Shown: one piece after another, positions 48,420 to 60,802 of the stretch
Numbering within the stretch: position 1 is the stretch's first letter
Layout of the letters: each line of letters starts with the position of its first letter
Source of the DNA: Solea solea
Lineage: Eukaryota; Chordata; Actinopteri; Pleuronectiformes; Soleidae
Assembly (NCBI RefSeq): GCF_958295425.1
Contig: NC_081139.1
Span: 25,278,888 to 25,342,887, forward strand
Direction: 5' to 3'
Length of the DNA: 64,000 nucleotides
The notes under the pieces: model-generated
Seen by the model: the letters and a program-made list of their open reading frames with translations, nothing else
Told to the model about the DNA's origin: nothing
The model's database searches: none
Made by a program: the position numbers and the translations under genes

Positions 48420-49034
48420 ATGAAGGTTCACGGATCTACCTGCGCCCTGAAGAGCAAAGTCGGCGATGACGACATGGTGCGCTGCCTGTCCGAACAGAGC
48501 CTCGCCATCTCCAAGTGCAAGATCCCGCTGCTGGACGAGCAGATGAACGTGTTCCTGCAGGACATGAACAGCTGCTACAGCAAGCTCAAAGAGCTGGTGC
48601 CCACGCTGCCCACCAACAAGAAGGCCAGCAAGGTGGAGATCCTGCAGCACGTCATCGACTACATCTGGGACCTGCAGGTCGAGCTGGACGAGCCTGAGAA
48701 GAGCCGCCAGCATTCCGTCAGCGGCGGCGCCCGCACACCGCTGACCACACTGAACGCAGAACTGGCCGGCATCACAGTAGAGGTAATTATCTTCAATCCT
48801 ATCATATGACATAATATGTCTCTGTGTTACTGAGGTGCACGCACTTTAATAACGTACGCTCTGATTGTGAAAACACGTGCGTAAAAGCTGTCAGCTCCGT
48901 GCGTAATAGCTGATTTTACGCAACGGTTTGCATGCGATCACTGTGTGTGTGTGTGTGATTCTAGTGTATTAATCCTCCTCTTGTCTTGTGTTTTACAGAA
49001 CGGGTGCTCAGATGACAGGATAATGTGTCGTTAA
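48420..49034 (+). CDS. id1: DNA-binding protein inhibitor Id1 (dominant-negative HLH), two coding exons
   Basis: Coding exons are 48420-48782 and 48999-49034, joined across a 216-bp GT-AG intron (gtaatt...ttttacag, phase 0) to give 132 residues. Id1 lacks a DNA-binding basic region and dimerises with E proteins in the nucleus, blocking bHLH-driven differentiation; it is a direct BMP target. Residues 21-40 carry the Id-family segment RCLSEQSLAISKCKIPLLDE. The HLH follows, with helix 1 about 44-60, a loop containing PTLPTNKKASK, and helix 2 about 71-88 (ILQHVIDYIWDLQ). No arginine-rich basic motif precedes helix 1. An RTPL destruction-box-like motif and Leu-rich tail occupy 105-120. Exon 2 supplies NGCSDDRIMCR, the typical Id1 C-terminus. 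MKVHGSTCALKSKV and SEQSLAISK fit fish Id1 better than Id2, Id3 or Id4. The ATG is the first after the predicted start site. The antisense frame is a shadow. Confidence 0.97.
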
Positions 49035-49590
49035 GAACTCGGGGAGCATCGCTCCGTGATTCTACTGTGAGCAGCACCAAGAACGAACAAGGCTTCCTGA
49101 TGTGACTTCTCCACCACATCGACAGAACAACCTTGAACTGTGTAGGGACGTTTCAAACTCCCAAATGCTAGAATTAAAAAAAGCGCTGCGTGGATGTTTG
49201 TCCTGTAGCGAGGATCTCTCTGCCATCAACGGCTCTCGATTCATCCGAGGGTCCAGAGAGAAGAGGAGCGCGCGGCGGTGTCCAGACAGAGACAGGGTTA
49301 GTCAGGGGGACCAAGACAAAGTTCAGTGCAGCCAGCGTCCGCTTGTTGCTTCTAGAGTTTCTAAAAGAAAGTGAAAGTTTCTGTTAACACTCTTGTGTCT
49401 TGTGTTTAAAAAACCTTGTAGAATATTCAGAATTTTTGTATGAAAAGACGAAAAAGTAAAAATTCTCAGATTCCTGAGCAACAAACTGTATTGTATATTA
49501 CAATGAGTCATTATGTGAAGATATTGTTTTCTTACAATGTACCATGTGTATGTGTTTTTTATTAAAACAAGACAATTATTTTTGAACAGT
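49035..49590 (+). other. id1: id1 3' untranslated region and polyadenylation signal
   Basis: Non-coding sequence follows the TAA. An ATTAAA variant poly(A) signal lies at about 49560-49566 within TTTTTATTAAAACAAG, with a GTGT-rich element soon after. The mRNA end is predicted near 49580-49600. AT-rich stretches such as TTTTTGTATG and AATTATTTTTG could confer instability, as known for Id1 transcripts. The exact end needs transcript data. Confidence 0.7.
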
Positions 49591-49637
49591 GTGTCACTGA
49601 GTATCTGTCTGACAATGAAACATTGAGTCTTAAAAAT

Positions 49638-49640
<3 letters not shown>

Positions 49641-49685
<45 letters not shown>
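49641..49685. repeat. (GT)n running into a 17-base G run
   Basis: About 14 GT units are followed without a break by 17 consecutive G (49669-49685). It lies directly after the predicted id1 transcript end. Confidence 0.95.
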
Positions 49686-50099
49686 TCACTTATGGGATGT
49701 AGTGTTATCACAGTTCCTCTGTGACCAGGTTACCGTGAGTGTGAAGTGGCTGAGAAGCTGTAAAGTTGTTCAGGTAACATAAAACCAAAGCTGCTGTCCA
49801 ACACATTTGGAGCCTGTTAAACTGCTCATTTGCTTCTGTGTGGATCATTAACAGATCATGTTACCAAAGGTCACCAACTCTTAACATCTTGACAAGTAAA
49901 AATCTCAAATAAAGTTTACAAACTTCTTTTATTTTTTAACTTCAGATGATGTTTTTTTGTGATGAGAAAACTCACTGACAAAGAAAAAGGTGAAAAAAAA
50001 GGGAAATGAGGAAAAACAATAACAATGAAATAAATAAGATAAAAGTTAGTTTCACTCCATAAAAGCTGCATTTAAAAGTGCTGTTTCAATATGTTCTGT

Positions 50100-50465
50100 T
50101 GTAAATCAGCCGTGCTGCAGTGTCCTCCGGCACCGCAGGGGTTAAATTGCTTTGGCGAAGCGATTCGTTAGAAGATTTATTCTGTCTCCCTGGTGCAATG
50201 TTTTTCCCAATTCCCTGCGGTGCGATGCGCACAGCTGCAGCCCCGGCGTGGCCAGTGTGTGATTGTGTTTGTGTGATAGCTTTGTGCCAAGGGCAGGGGA
50301 GGGCGGCGGGGCCCAGACTGAGCGGCGCCTCGGCACACCTGGGGAAGTTCAGGTTAAATAGCTCCACATTCCTCAACACACAGCTGATTGAAACATTAAC
50401 AAACAGTAATCCACGGGCCAGGCCGCAGATGGGCCGGGAAACAAGCCAACTCTCTCTCTCTCTCT
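50100..50465. promoter_or_regulatory. GC-rich block downstream of id1 with an inverted composite Smad element (predicted enhancer)
   Basis: About 365 bp of evenly composed, repeat-free sequence between id1 and ncoa3. At 50314-50329 it contains CAGAC, five bases (TGAGC), then GGCGCC, which on the minus strand is GGCGCC-N5-GTCTG. This is the same composite Smad site as at 46761-46776 upstream of id1. E-box-like CAGCTG words (near 50231 and 50382) and CACCTG (near 50336) are also present. Open frames on both strands cross the block but have no domains. A regulatory role on id1 is an inference. Confidence 0.5.
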
Positions 50466-50576
50466 CTCTGTGTGTCGAACAGAGGGAGGGAGGGAGAGAG
50501 AAAGAGGGAGGGAGGGAGAGAGAGCTGCTCACTGTTACCCATTCTCACAGTACACTCTCATATATATGTATCTATG

Positions 50577-50655
50577 TACTGTATGTGTATGTATATATCT
50601 ATATATATATATATATAGATAAATACATACAGTATACATATATATATACAATAAC
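50577..50655. repeat. Palindromic AT-rich microsatellite
   Basis: TACTGTATGTGTATGTATATA leads into an AT run, followed by TAAATACATACAGTA, which is complementary to the start. A stem with a short AT centre can form. It looks like a simple-sequence palindrome, not a microRNA precursor. Confidence 0.85.
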
Positions 50656-50937
50656 ATTTTTTTTTTACAAAAACAGAGTTTCCGAAATGCTTTCACAGAC
50701 CAGATTAATGAAAGACAAACACAACAAGAAATATATATCAATATCAATAATATTAAAAAAATAAAACAAAAAAAACAAAAATATATTAGCGTAAATGGAA
50801 CAATTACAAATAAATGTTTAGCCGTGTAAAAATCATAATTAATTTCACTCATTACAAGTATTTATTCAGTCTCTGGTGTTTTCCTCATGGCTCATTGTTG
50901 AGGTGCATTATGGGATGTTATATATATATACATACAC

Positions 50938-50972
<35 letters not shown>

Positions 50973-51559
50973 GTGGAGTGTGTTCTCCTTTTATCATCTA
51001 TTGTTCTGTCCATCACTATAACACACAATCAGAGCTGCATCTCGTCGTTAATGTTCATCATTCCATAGAACTGATGCTATTTGAATCCATCAGTGCTACT
51101 CACTTGTGCTGAGTGCGCCCTCCAGTGTCCGTGACGTACACTGCAGCACTTTGGGTGGGAGGCAAGTGAGAGAGAAGGCATAAGCGGACAACAGCGCCCC
51201 GCTGTGGTAACAACGACAGTGAGCTACAGCATGAACGCGTTCAGACGGTCTAACCAAAGCCTAATCCCCGAACTAAACCATAACCAGTAACTTCAGCACT
51301 AGTCAAATCTTAGCCCAGAAGTGAGGTTCTGTCTCATTAAGACCAGGTTTTGCTCTCCATGAAGACTTATGTGACCACATTTCTTTACTGATTTTACACA
51401 CGATCATCTAAACAAAAAAATAAAAAGTCTGCAGCAGTTATATCCAATAACAGGATTTAAGCACATGCTGTAATAAATGCTTCAGAATCTACACTCACTG
51501 AAACGTGTCATTGGCAGAAATCTGCATTTTACTTGCATCAACTGTGAATACTGAAGGAT

Positions 51560-52230
51560 TTTTTATTTAATTTTTAATTTTTTAACCTGTCCTGCCCAGT
51601 ACCTAGGACATGTAATATGGTCGACTGCATGCCTTGTGGTGTCGGACAGGTATGCTATGCGCAGGGCGAGTCTGTGATACTCGGAACTGCAGTATTTTTA
51701 TTTATTTATTTATTTAATGATTATGTGGTGTGGGCAGCCGGACCGGACAAGGGGACAGGGAGTGGACAAACAAGGGGAGTAAGAGGGAGAGAGGGATAGT
51801 AATAGTTATTATGGGTTAGTAACAGTAAACAATTGAAATTATATGAAATAGACAGAAGATACTGGACAAAACAAAACATAAACAGTATTAGACTGACATT
51901 AGTGTGTTAGTAACAGGTTAATAACATTAAACAGTTGAAATCATTTAGCACACACTGAACATGCTTGGTAAAACAAAACATAGACAATGTCATTCAGGTA
52001 CAGTTTCTATAGTAAATGACCACATCAAGAGAGGGTGTCTGGGCTTACAACAGCTATATCAGTTTACTCTATCTTAAGCACACATATCAGTGTATATGTG
52101 CAGGGAATGTCATTAGATGTGGTTGGAATCTGGGTAGGGGACTGGGCCAATGCCGGGCCAATGCCGATCCACGCGCCTCGGGCCATTTTTAGGAAAAGGA
52201 TGACGGACTTTGCATAAGAACTTTCTTTTA
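51560..52230. repeat. Probable dispersed repeat
   Basis: Words such as ACCTGTCCTGCCCAGTACCT, GGACAGGTATGCTATGCGCAG and GGACCGGACAAGGGGACAG, then a TTTATT array and AACAGTAAAC/AACATTAAAC near-duplications, have the character of a fish transposable-element fragment. GGGCCAATGCC is duplicated in tandem near 52144-52165. The family was not identified. Confidence 0.4.
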
Positions 52231-53037
52231 GATTAGAATACTAGACAGGGAGCAATATTACTGTGTGATATTATTCAGTGACAAGAATATTCCGTCTAAA
52301 CATGTATATGATCAGTCTTTCATTCATTAATAAACTAATAAACGGAGGAGTGTGCTACACAGGCTTATATTCACAGTTTGCATGCATCACTGCTCATAAC
52401 CAGGGTCAGTGTATATTCAGAGAAGCGGAGGCAGGAGTGTTTAAATATAAATTTGTATTTACATTAATATCAACAACAAAGAGAAAAATCTGTAATATAC
52501 ATCCTGTAAAACGACAGCTTATCTTACCTTCACACAGAGAAAAACTCAAACAAACCAAAACCATCTCATCCCTCATGTTGTGCTTCATTCAAACTGTACA
52601 AAGTTCCTTTTTCCCCAAAGTAACAAAATCTGCTCATTAAATGGAGTCGTTTACAGAAAAATAGAAGCGATATTGATATGTTTTTAAGTGGATTTCATTC
52701 TCTTGCACAGCAAAAACATGCGTTGTTTTCTCCTCTGATGTAAAAACGTGTCTGCTGTGGAGTTGGAACCTTCCACTTCTCCTTTTACTGCACTGCTCAC
52801 ACACATACACGTACAGTCCACCGTATGCAATTACACATCCATATGTACCCATTTACCATCCGAATAATATAAATGCATATCATAAAAAATTTACACTCAA
52901 ACTATACAGAGAGGTGGAAAAATATCTTTGGATTGCGCGTTTTGAAAAGGTAGATTCAGCGAGTGGAGATTATGTGAAGAACGGACAAAACTGAGGGGAG
53001 AGAGAAATCTGTCAGGAGCAGGTTTGTCACTGAAGTG

Positions 53038-53039
<2 letters not shown>

Positions 53040-53082
<43 letters not shown>
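53040..53082. repeat. (CA)n microsatellite
   Basis: About 21 CA dinucleotides. Confidence 0.95.
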
Positions 53083-53084
<2 letters not shown>

Positions 53085-54180
53085 CATGACTTCAGATAGC
53101 CATTATGTCAACTACCCCAAACCCTTAAACATAGCGTCACTTTAAAATGTAATCTTTACATAATGGGGACTTGCTTTTTCCTCATAATGTAACACACACA
53201 CATTTCATCCAATTATCAATTTAACATCATGGACAGACCAGTAAGAATTCATCTCCATCACTTTTCCTATGATAGTTTTGACAGTGTGAGGGCTCAAACC
53301 TTTAAGTCATAAAAAGTGCCTTACTAAAACATGACTCTTCAGGAAATAAAAAACAAAAACAAAAAAAAACAACAGCATTGAGAAAATGACTGAGAAGGGA
53401 AGGAAAACCCAAACATGCCCGAAACATCTGCCAAAAAGGCAAAAACTAACAAACAGAACCGAACACATCTGTCATGACCTGTGGAACACAAACACACTGT
53501 GTGCAAAAACAGGCCTTTGAGAGCACGTCTGATATACGTCGTAGATTTACAGTTCATGTTCACAGAGGACACTGGAGACGTCTAATACTGCACAGTACCG
53601 TGTGTTTGCTGATAACAGGGTGACAGACACTCAAAAATATCCACGCAATAATTATTGCTCCAATCTGCATGACATAGAAAACTGTGCCGAGCTTCTAATG
53701 ACTTCAAGAATGAGGCGCATCCGAAAAAAAGAAAAGAAAAAAAAAAACTTTTTGTGAAGGCATTGAATCTCTAGTAAAGGGTTGATGACGAAGAAATATT
53801 GCATCAATCTTGATTTTCCACACAGGAGCCTCTGGGTAAAGTGCGGTCACAGCCTGTTGTACCATCATCCCAAACTGCAGCCGGACTGTGACACTGAATA
53901 CTGTTGGACAGCTGCGGCTCAGTCATGTCTCTCACTCACACACTCACACACTCACACACACACACACTCACTTTGTGTTTGTGCATAATCATAATCGACT
54001 TGTGACGTTTCAGTTGGAGATGAAACCTGATGCATGCGTGTCCTCACAGCCCACTTCCTTCTGGATGAGCAGTACATTTGAGTCTCTTGCACCGCTTGTG
54101 TGTGTGTGTGTGTGTGTGTGTGTAGTCCCAGCTGTTCTGCTACAGTTGAAAGGCGTCACTTCCTGCCACAGGTCCTCTCC

Positions 54181-54192
54181 TCAACAATACTT
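54181..54192 (-). CDS. ncoa3: ncoa3 terminal coding exon (Lys-Tyr-Cys-stop)
   Basis: Following CTCTGCAG on the minus strand come AAG TAT TGT TGA, which supply the conserved Lys-Tyr-Cys C-terminus in phase 0 after the GPDQ exon. Only 12 coding bases are present, so the exon is invisible to length-based ORF search. The 958-bp intron before it (54193-55150) has GT-AG ends. The rest of the exon is 3'UTR. Confidence 0.88.
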   Translation of the reverse strand, partial: KYC

Positions 54193-57100
54193 CTGCAGAG
54201 ACAGAACAACAGTAGAAATGTAACATTTTCCTTTAAAATGTACAGCGTGAAACATGTAGCAAGGGTTTATGAGCAGAAATGAAGTATGTTTGTTGAACAG
54301 TAACCCTGATTTAAAATAAACAAGGGTCATGCTCTATATGCAGGCCACCATCTTGTGCTACCGTGTTTCTACAGCAGCAAATGTGTCCGGTGCCTCCTCA
54401 GCATCCACCTTCACATCTTTCTCGCACTAATTGAAACGCATCACCTGACCGATCATGTACCGCACAAGCCTGAGCTCGAGCCCGGCCCGAGCCTGTGTAA
54501 AATGATAGAAATTCAGATTAAGAAGATTTCTAGTGGGACTGTGCTTAATGAAAAGCTTCTCTAGCTCCCGGAGTTATGCCCAAATTAGTTGGTTTCACAG
54601 CCGACTGTAATTATCCTGCTTGTGTTTCATATTTTAAGTTTAAACTGTTGTTTTTTTGTTGTTTTTTTCCCTTTTATTGTTTGGGCTGACCCGGTTCTGG
54701 AGAGACTGCAATTTCGATCCCAACTCATGTCCTAATGTGTGTTGGAATGACAATAAAGAATCTTGAATCAGAATCACTCCCAGGTCAAATCACTCTGCAA
54801 TGCATTTGGGTTTTTATTGGATTCAACTGTGACATGACCTGGGTCAACGTGCTCATTTCTTTTTCATTTTGGCAGGTATTCAAATTCTTCCTTCATTTCT
54901 GGTGCAACACTCTGAGGCACATACAGTATATCTACCAGTTATTGTAATTCATTTTCCTGTAAATGGCTTTATATTCACTAAGGTTTTGATAGAATAGGTG
55001 TTTGCCATTTCCACACACCATTGTACAGAGTTAAGATGAGGTTGAGATCAGGTTTCTCAGCTCTTTTCTGACAGAAGGTGCAAAGAGCATGTGTTGCTGT
55101 ATCCTAATGCACCGCCATCTCGTGGAATAAGGTGTCAAAGTACTACCAACCTGATCAGGTCCCATTGGCATTCTACCCATTCCCATGGGGTTCATGCCCA
55201 TGTGGCCCTGCATCTGTCCTGGCATTTGTCCCATCTGTCCTGCGGCGGCCCCACTGACTGGACCCAGCCCACCCATGGGGCTGTTCATCATCATGGGTCC
55301 AAACTGGCCCTGGTTGCCTTGCTGAGGGTACTGCTGCTGCGAGTATGAACTGGAAGACGGGAACAAATGAAAGTAGAAATGGTCAAGTTTTGAGTATTTT
55401 GCTAAACTGGTGCCAAGTTGTTTCTCAGAGAGGTTTGATGGTGGTTACTTGTTGCGTGGCATTCCTCCTTGCGGCCAGGCCTTCGTGTCTCCGCTCGAGT
55501 ACATGGGTCCTCCCTGTGGGTTTCCTTGCATCATGGTGTTCTGAGGAGGGCCACCCATTCGTCCTTGCATCATATTTCCTGGTGGGCTGCTACCTGGAGC
55601 CATGAATGATGGGTCCCCCTGCTGGCTCATCCCTGCAAGTACAACAACAAGTACAGCCTTTGTGTTTAGTGTAGTTTAGCAAGGAAATGTCTAAAATCTC
55701 TGTGTGGTGTATTTAGCGACAGCACTGCTGAAAGCCGGCAATCGCTGGCGGCGGGCCGAATGCAATCATTCTTTTTGGCACAAGCTCGGGTCGGGTGGTT
55801 GTGTGATTCTTGCCGCTCTTCTGTCTCACACACACACACACACACACTCTCCTATGTTCTGCGCCGCACTCACTCAGCGCCACTGCTTTTAAACTCTCAA
55901 CTGCAGAGGGGCTTCCACCTCCACTGAGTCGCATCACGTCAAAGGTGCTTCGTATCGGATCATTTATTTGCGGCGTGAATCGAGATTTTTTTTTAACGAT
56001 TTATCATGCAACCACAATTTCAATCATGTAAAAAAAAAATACGAAAATGAAATATTCAAGTCTTTACTTCATAAATAGTGTGTCCCTGAATGAGTGTACA
56101 CTTTACACAGCAGAGGACCAATATTTTCAATTCACAAATCTGCTCTGTAGTACTAATTTAAACTCCTGCTAGATTATGTTGGCAAGCTAAAGATACGTTA
56201 GTCAAAAGTAATGGGACAAAAAAATGGTGATTAAAAAGCACTTCCAATAAGTTAATTAGTCAATCTATATTATCGTTTCATGTGAGTGACTTGAAAACTT
56301 GAAATCTAGATCACCAACATAAAGTCCTTGTGATTTACCTTTTAATGTGCCACAGTGGGGAGCTGCACCTTTCACTTATTATGATCTAATTTGTACTGAA
56401 TTATTTTTCACAAACAAAATCTGTATCCTAAAGTGGTGGGCCAGAGACAACATGGTACGATATTGTCACGACATTTATGTAGCAGCAGTCAGTCACTGTG
56501 ACCTGAGAGCAGTTATAGTGGAACACACTAACTGGTAGCTGATTTGTCTTTACTGTGTGAAGCAATGACACAGGAAACGAGCTCTGTTTCAGTCAACTCA
56601 CCATAGTTGCCTCCATAGTTGAAGCCCTGCTGCCCAGGTTGGTTTAAGACAGGACTGACCATGGGGCTGTCCATGCCTCCCGGTGCAGTGACGTTTGGAG
56701 GAGGGCTGAAGGCTCCTGCTGCTCCCTGCCCCTGCTGCTGCTGCTGCTGCTGCTGCTGTTGTTGTTGCTGCTGCTGCATCAGCATCATCATCCGCTGCCT
56801 CTTCATCTGCATGGTCATCATCTCTCGGCTGCGCTGAGCCATCATCTGGGCGTTCAGGAAACCAGGCTGTGGAAAAACATCAATATTTTGACCTTGACAC
56901 TGCAGTTGCTAAATGTGACAAGTAAATGCACACTATAGTGGACGTGAAGAAGTGCTCTCTACACACCTGAGTCCCCATGCCTGCAGGCTGCATGCCAGGC
57001 TGAATGCCAGGCTGCATGCCAGGCTGCATGCCAGGCTGCAAACCAGGCTGCATGCCAGGCTGCATGCCAGGCTGCATGCCAGGCTGCAAGCCTGGACGCA

Positions 57101-60100
57101 TGGGAGGATTTCCTCCAGGGGCATTTTCCATCTTTATGCCTTGTCGGGTTTGGTTCATAAACTGCCAGATACGAGAAGACAATGTGTTATTTTGATGTTT
57201 ATTACTGAAATCGAAATTCTATCAAACCATAAGGTGTTTGGTGATCACCTGCTGCCCTTGCAGTCTCTGCTGTAGCTGCAGTCGGAGGGGATTTGCAGCC
57301 ATCATACGCGGTCTCATCATGTTTGCACGGGGGTTGCCCATACCCCCCATGCCAGGGAAGGCCCCTGTTTGACCCATCTGATTCATCATAGGGTTGAAGC
57401 CTCCTGGAGACTGGCCTTGCATTGCGTTGTTGCTGTACCCAGCTTGCATGCCCATGGAAGGGGGACCTGGGGGACCTGGGGGTCCGGGGTAACCCTGGCC
57501 ATACATAGATTTTGGGTCCATGGCTATGGAGGACTCCGGCCGTGGGAAAGGCTCCGAGGATGGGCGCTGACTCTGTCTTTGCTCCTGGCCCCGCGGTTGA
57601 CCTTCTGGTCCCTGGTTGTGGAGTACAGTTAGGTTGCATGTAATGCTAGTTTGAACAGAGTAAACCCTTAATGTAACAATAACACTCAGATCAAGTTTTT
57701 TGAAATGTGGTTATGTGATCCCATACTGATCCCCCTGCACACAGAACCACAGACTGCTGTACTGTAAACCCACTCACTGTCTATACAGAAAAACAGTGGT
57801 TTAACCCACGGGAAGCTAAAACAGCTAGTTGGTGTCACTCCACAGTAATTACACAAAAATAACACATCTGAACTTAAATGACAGAGAAAGCGGTGGATGA
57901 ACAACTTATATGTGCCACAATGTAAAAATATAATATTACAATATTCTTTATGGACTTGGGAGCAGAAAGTCACTCGTTCAAAAAGGAAAAAGTAAGAAAA
58001 AAATGGTGAACATATTGTAAACATTAGGAGACAAGCTTTTTAATTAGAGGCTAAAATCTGGTTTTCCTTGAGTTGCCACTGACAGCCATGTTTTCACTGT
58101 GTCTCAAGCTGATTTACGTTCCAGGGATTCTGTGGAGATTCTCCTGCCAGCTCCCTTGTCTAATATGTGATTAATGTGTAAATGTAGCAGGACCTCCTAA
58201 ACCTGGACTGTTGTGAACACCTCGAAACCACAAACTCCTGAGAATGTCTGGACATGTCTGAAAATGTCTTATGTATATTACCCCATTTCAAAGAACTAGA
58301 CTTTAATGATAATAATAATAAACTTAAATTTGTACACCACCTTTCACAATAAAAAGGAAAATAAAATTAAAGTCCATGTAATGTAGTCCAAGTAATGTAA
58401 ATTCATGCAGTGATTTTAGATCATTATAAGGGCTTCTGCTCATTTTGCCTTTCTTATTCCTCACCGACTATTCAAGCAGAAAATAAATAACCAACTTACG
58501 TCATACTATTCTGATTTTACACTGTAAAAAGCAGTCACTTAAGTCGCTGTGGACCCTTGGCTCTAACACCAGTGTACCAGTACCTGGCTTACTATTTCAG
58601 CGATGCCCAGGGCTCGGTCAATCTCCTGCAGAGCAATGACATCAGCGGTGTTCAGCAGAGAATCCAGTTGGTCCAAAAGCGCTCGCTCATCAGGTGGGCC
58701 CTCACTGTTGGCCACAGAGCCCAGTAAATCATCCAGGGGGTGTACAAACGGGTCCCTAAACCAACATAGGACAAACGTGTTGAGTCACGCAGTTCAGATC
58801 TGGAATTAACATCAATCCTATGACTATATCAGCACAAGAACACAAATAGCTGAGTGAATCAAAGCTCTACTCGTGCTGCTGTAACATAAAATAAACATTC
58901 AAAAAAGAAACCATGTGTTATTACTGTGGCTACACATTAACTACTGTATGGAAGTAAAAAGTGAAACTGCAGCAAGAGAGAGAGATCTTCTGAATGTGTT
59001 TTTGTGATCAGAGCAGAAGAAACATTCAGGTGCATTCTAACCAGAAGTTCAATGATAGGACCACTCTGCAGAGGGTCTCCAGGGACATGAGACTATGATT
59101 AAACAATAACAATGTCAACTTCTAAATTCAGTCTTAGGTCTAGAGTAGGTTAGAACCAGTAGTTTACATGTTAGAGTTGCTTTGTGGTCTGTCCATTCCC
59201 ATTGCAGAGTCTGGCCAGGATGGGGACTGTGGTGGTGGTCCGTGTCCACCAAACGGGCTCATCCTCATATTGGATTCATTGGTACCTGCAGATGATTTCA
59301 CAGAAATTAGATGTATATCTTTTTTTTTCTATTTTGGTCAACACATGTAAGACAATGAAACGACAGGGAACAGTAAGATAAATGGAGATAAATGGAAACA
59401 AAACAAAACAACAAACAAGTTATAGACAGAAAAAGTGTAGAAGCACGAGCTTAATACACCCTACCCTTTACATACAAAAAGAAGAATCGGCAGCACTAGG
59501 CACACAGAATACAGCTTCATTTGTTCTGGTTTTAATAGTATTTTGTACAGAATGACTTTGTGATTCCAGAACAACCAAACACAGCCTCTTGACATTATGT
59601 TAAAATCCCACAACAGACAATGAAAACAAAATAAAACTAAACTAATTTTGAATAATTTCTTTTTAATTTCATTTGGAGTTTCTTTTAAGTTTCTTTTTTA
59701 ATCAAAGATGTTCATAAATCTAGTTTGGTGTGAGAAAATCAAAGTTTCGTGTGTAGTATGAGACAAAATACTTGGCTTCATCATATTATGCAACAACCAT
59801 GTTAAGGCAGCAAGCATTCACTAGTTTCAGGTACAACAGAAACATATATGTCACATACCCATATCCATGAGCTGCTGCTGCAACATAGACCTGGTGTTTC
59901 CAGGAACACTGTTGGAGCGGTTGATCACCGGTCCTCCCATTGGGCCAGAGCGAGCCATGCCTGGGTGTCCTGGTCCGGCCACAGGGCTGTTCCTCCGCAT
60001 CCCCCACTCCCCTATTCCTGCCACGGGAGGGCGCTGGGGCATTCCCATACCTCGGCCCATACCTCCTGAATGAAACAAAGATCATTAACATTAAGCATTT

Positions 60101-60769
60101 GTTGGAGTTTCAGGGCAGATATCAATACCAATAATGACTTTCTAATGAGGCTAATAACAGATATTGACATTAAAAATGTCTGCCAACACTTCGAATTTTA
60201 CAAACTCCAACACAAAACTTTGTTTAAATGGCTTTAAGGTTCATCCATAATACCAGTTGGTGCAGCAGCTTGAAAGCAGATTGCTACAGCAGAACTTTTT
60301 TATTAATATATCAATCAATCAATCAATCAATCAATAATATTGGTGATGGTTAAAATAAAATGCCAATATTGATAATCTGCAAAATGCCTAATCTGCCTGG
60401 TCGACCTCTACTGCTTAATGACACAGTGGAAACTGTAATGTGAGCTTATTAAAAGTGGTGAGTTTAATTAATCATCTCAAAAAATATCTAATGTAAAAAA
60501 ACAAAAACATGCCATCTATTCTATTAAAATCAGATCTATACAGAACGACACTTTGTTAGACGTAACAAAAATAAGAGTTTACTTGGATTTCCCCGTGGTG
60601 GACCAACACCGATGCCTCCAGGAAAGCCATTGGATACACCACCAGGTCGGATTGGCACATCCATTTTTTCCTGTTTGACCAACGTGGGACATGGGACGTT
60701 CCTTCTCACAGAAAGGCCTCCTCCTCCTCCTACTGCTGCTGCTGCGGCAGCGGCGGCGGCGGCGGCGGC

Positions 60770-60802
<33 letters not shown>

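Larger units (their letters stand above)
50861..54180 (-). other. ncoa3: Probable ncoa3 3' untranslated region and downstream flank
   Basis: The sequence below the Lys-Tyr-Cys-stop exon has no exon-like frames and is the natural place for the long 3'UTR known for NCOA3. Minus-strand AATAAA signals are visible at about 51695-51716 (inside a TTTATT array) and at 50861-50866. Which signal is used cannot be decided from sequence. CA tracts at 53040-53082 and 54096-54124, and a repeat-like block at 51560-52230, interrupt it. The UTR may therefore end well before the lower coordinate. Confidence 0.45.

Noticed and set aside
48411..48812. 133-codon open frame antisense to id1 exon 1
   Set aside because: It is the mirror of a GC-rich, constrained coding exon. 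It has no domain, and its edges coincide with the id1 exon rather than with independent signals.
50577..50655. Possible microRNA hairpin
   Set aside because: The stem is an AT microsatellite palindrome; there is no conserved mature-like arm of normal complexity.
50120..50764. 214-codon plus-strand frame between id1 and ncoa3
   Set aside because: It spans a GC-rich block, CT/GA runs and an AT microsatellite; the predicted protein is low complexity without a domain.
55091..55348. 85-codon plus-strand frame opposite an ncoa3 exon
   Set aside because: It is the antisense shadow of the Met/Gly/Gln-rich penultimate exon.
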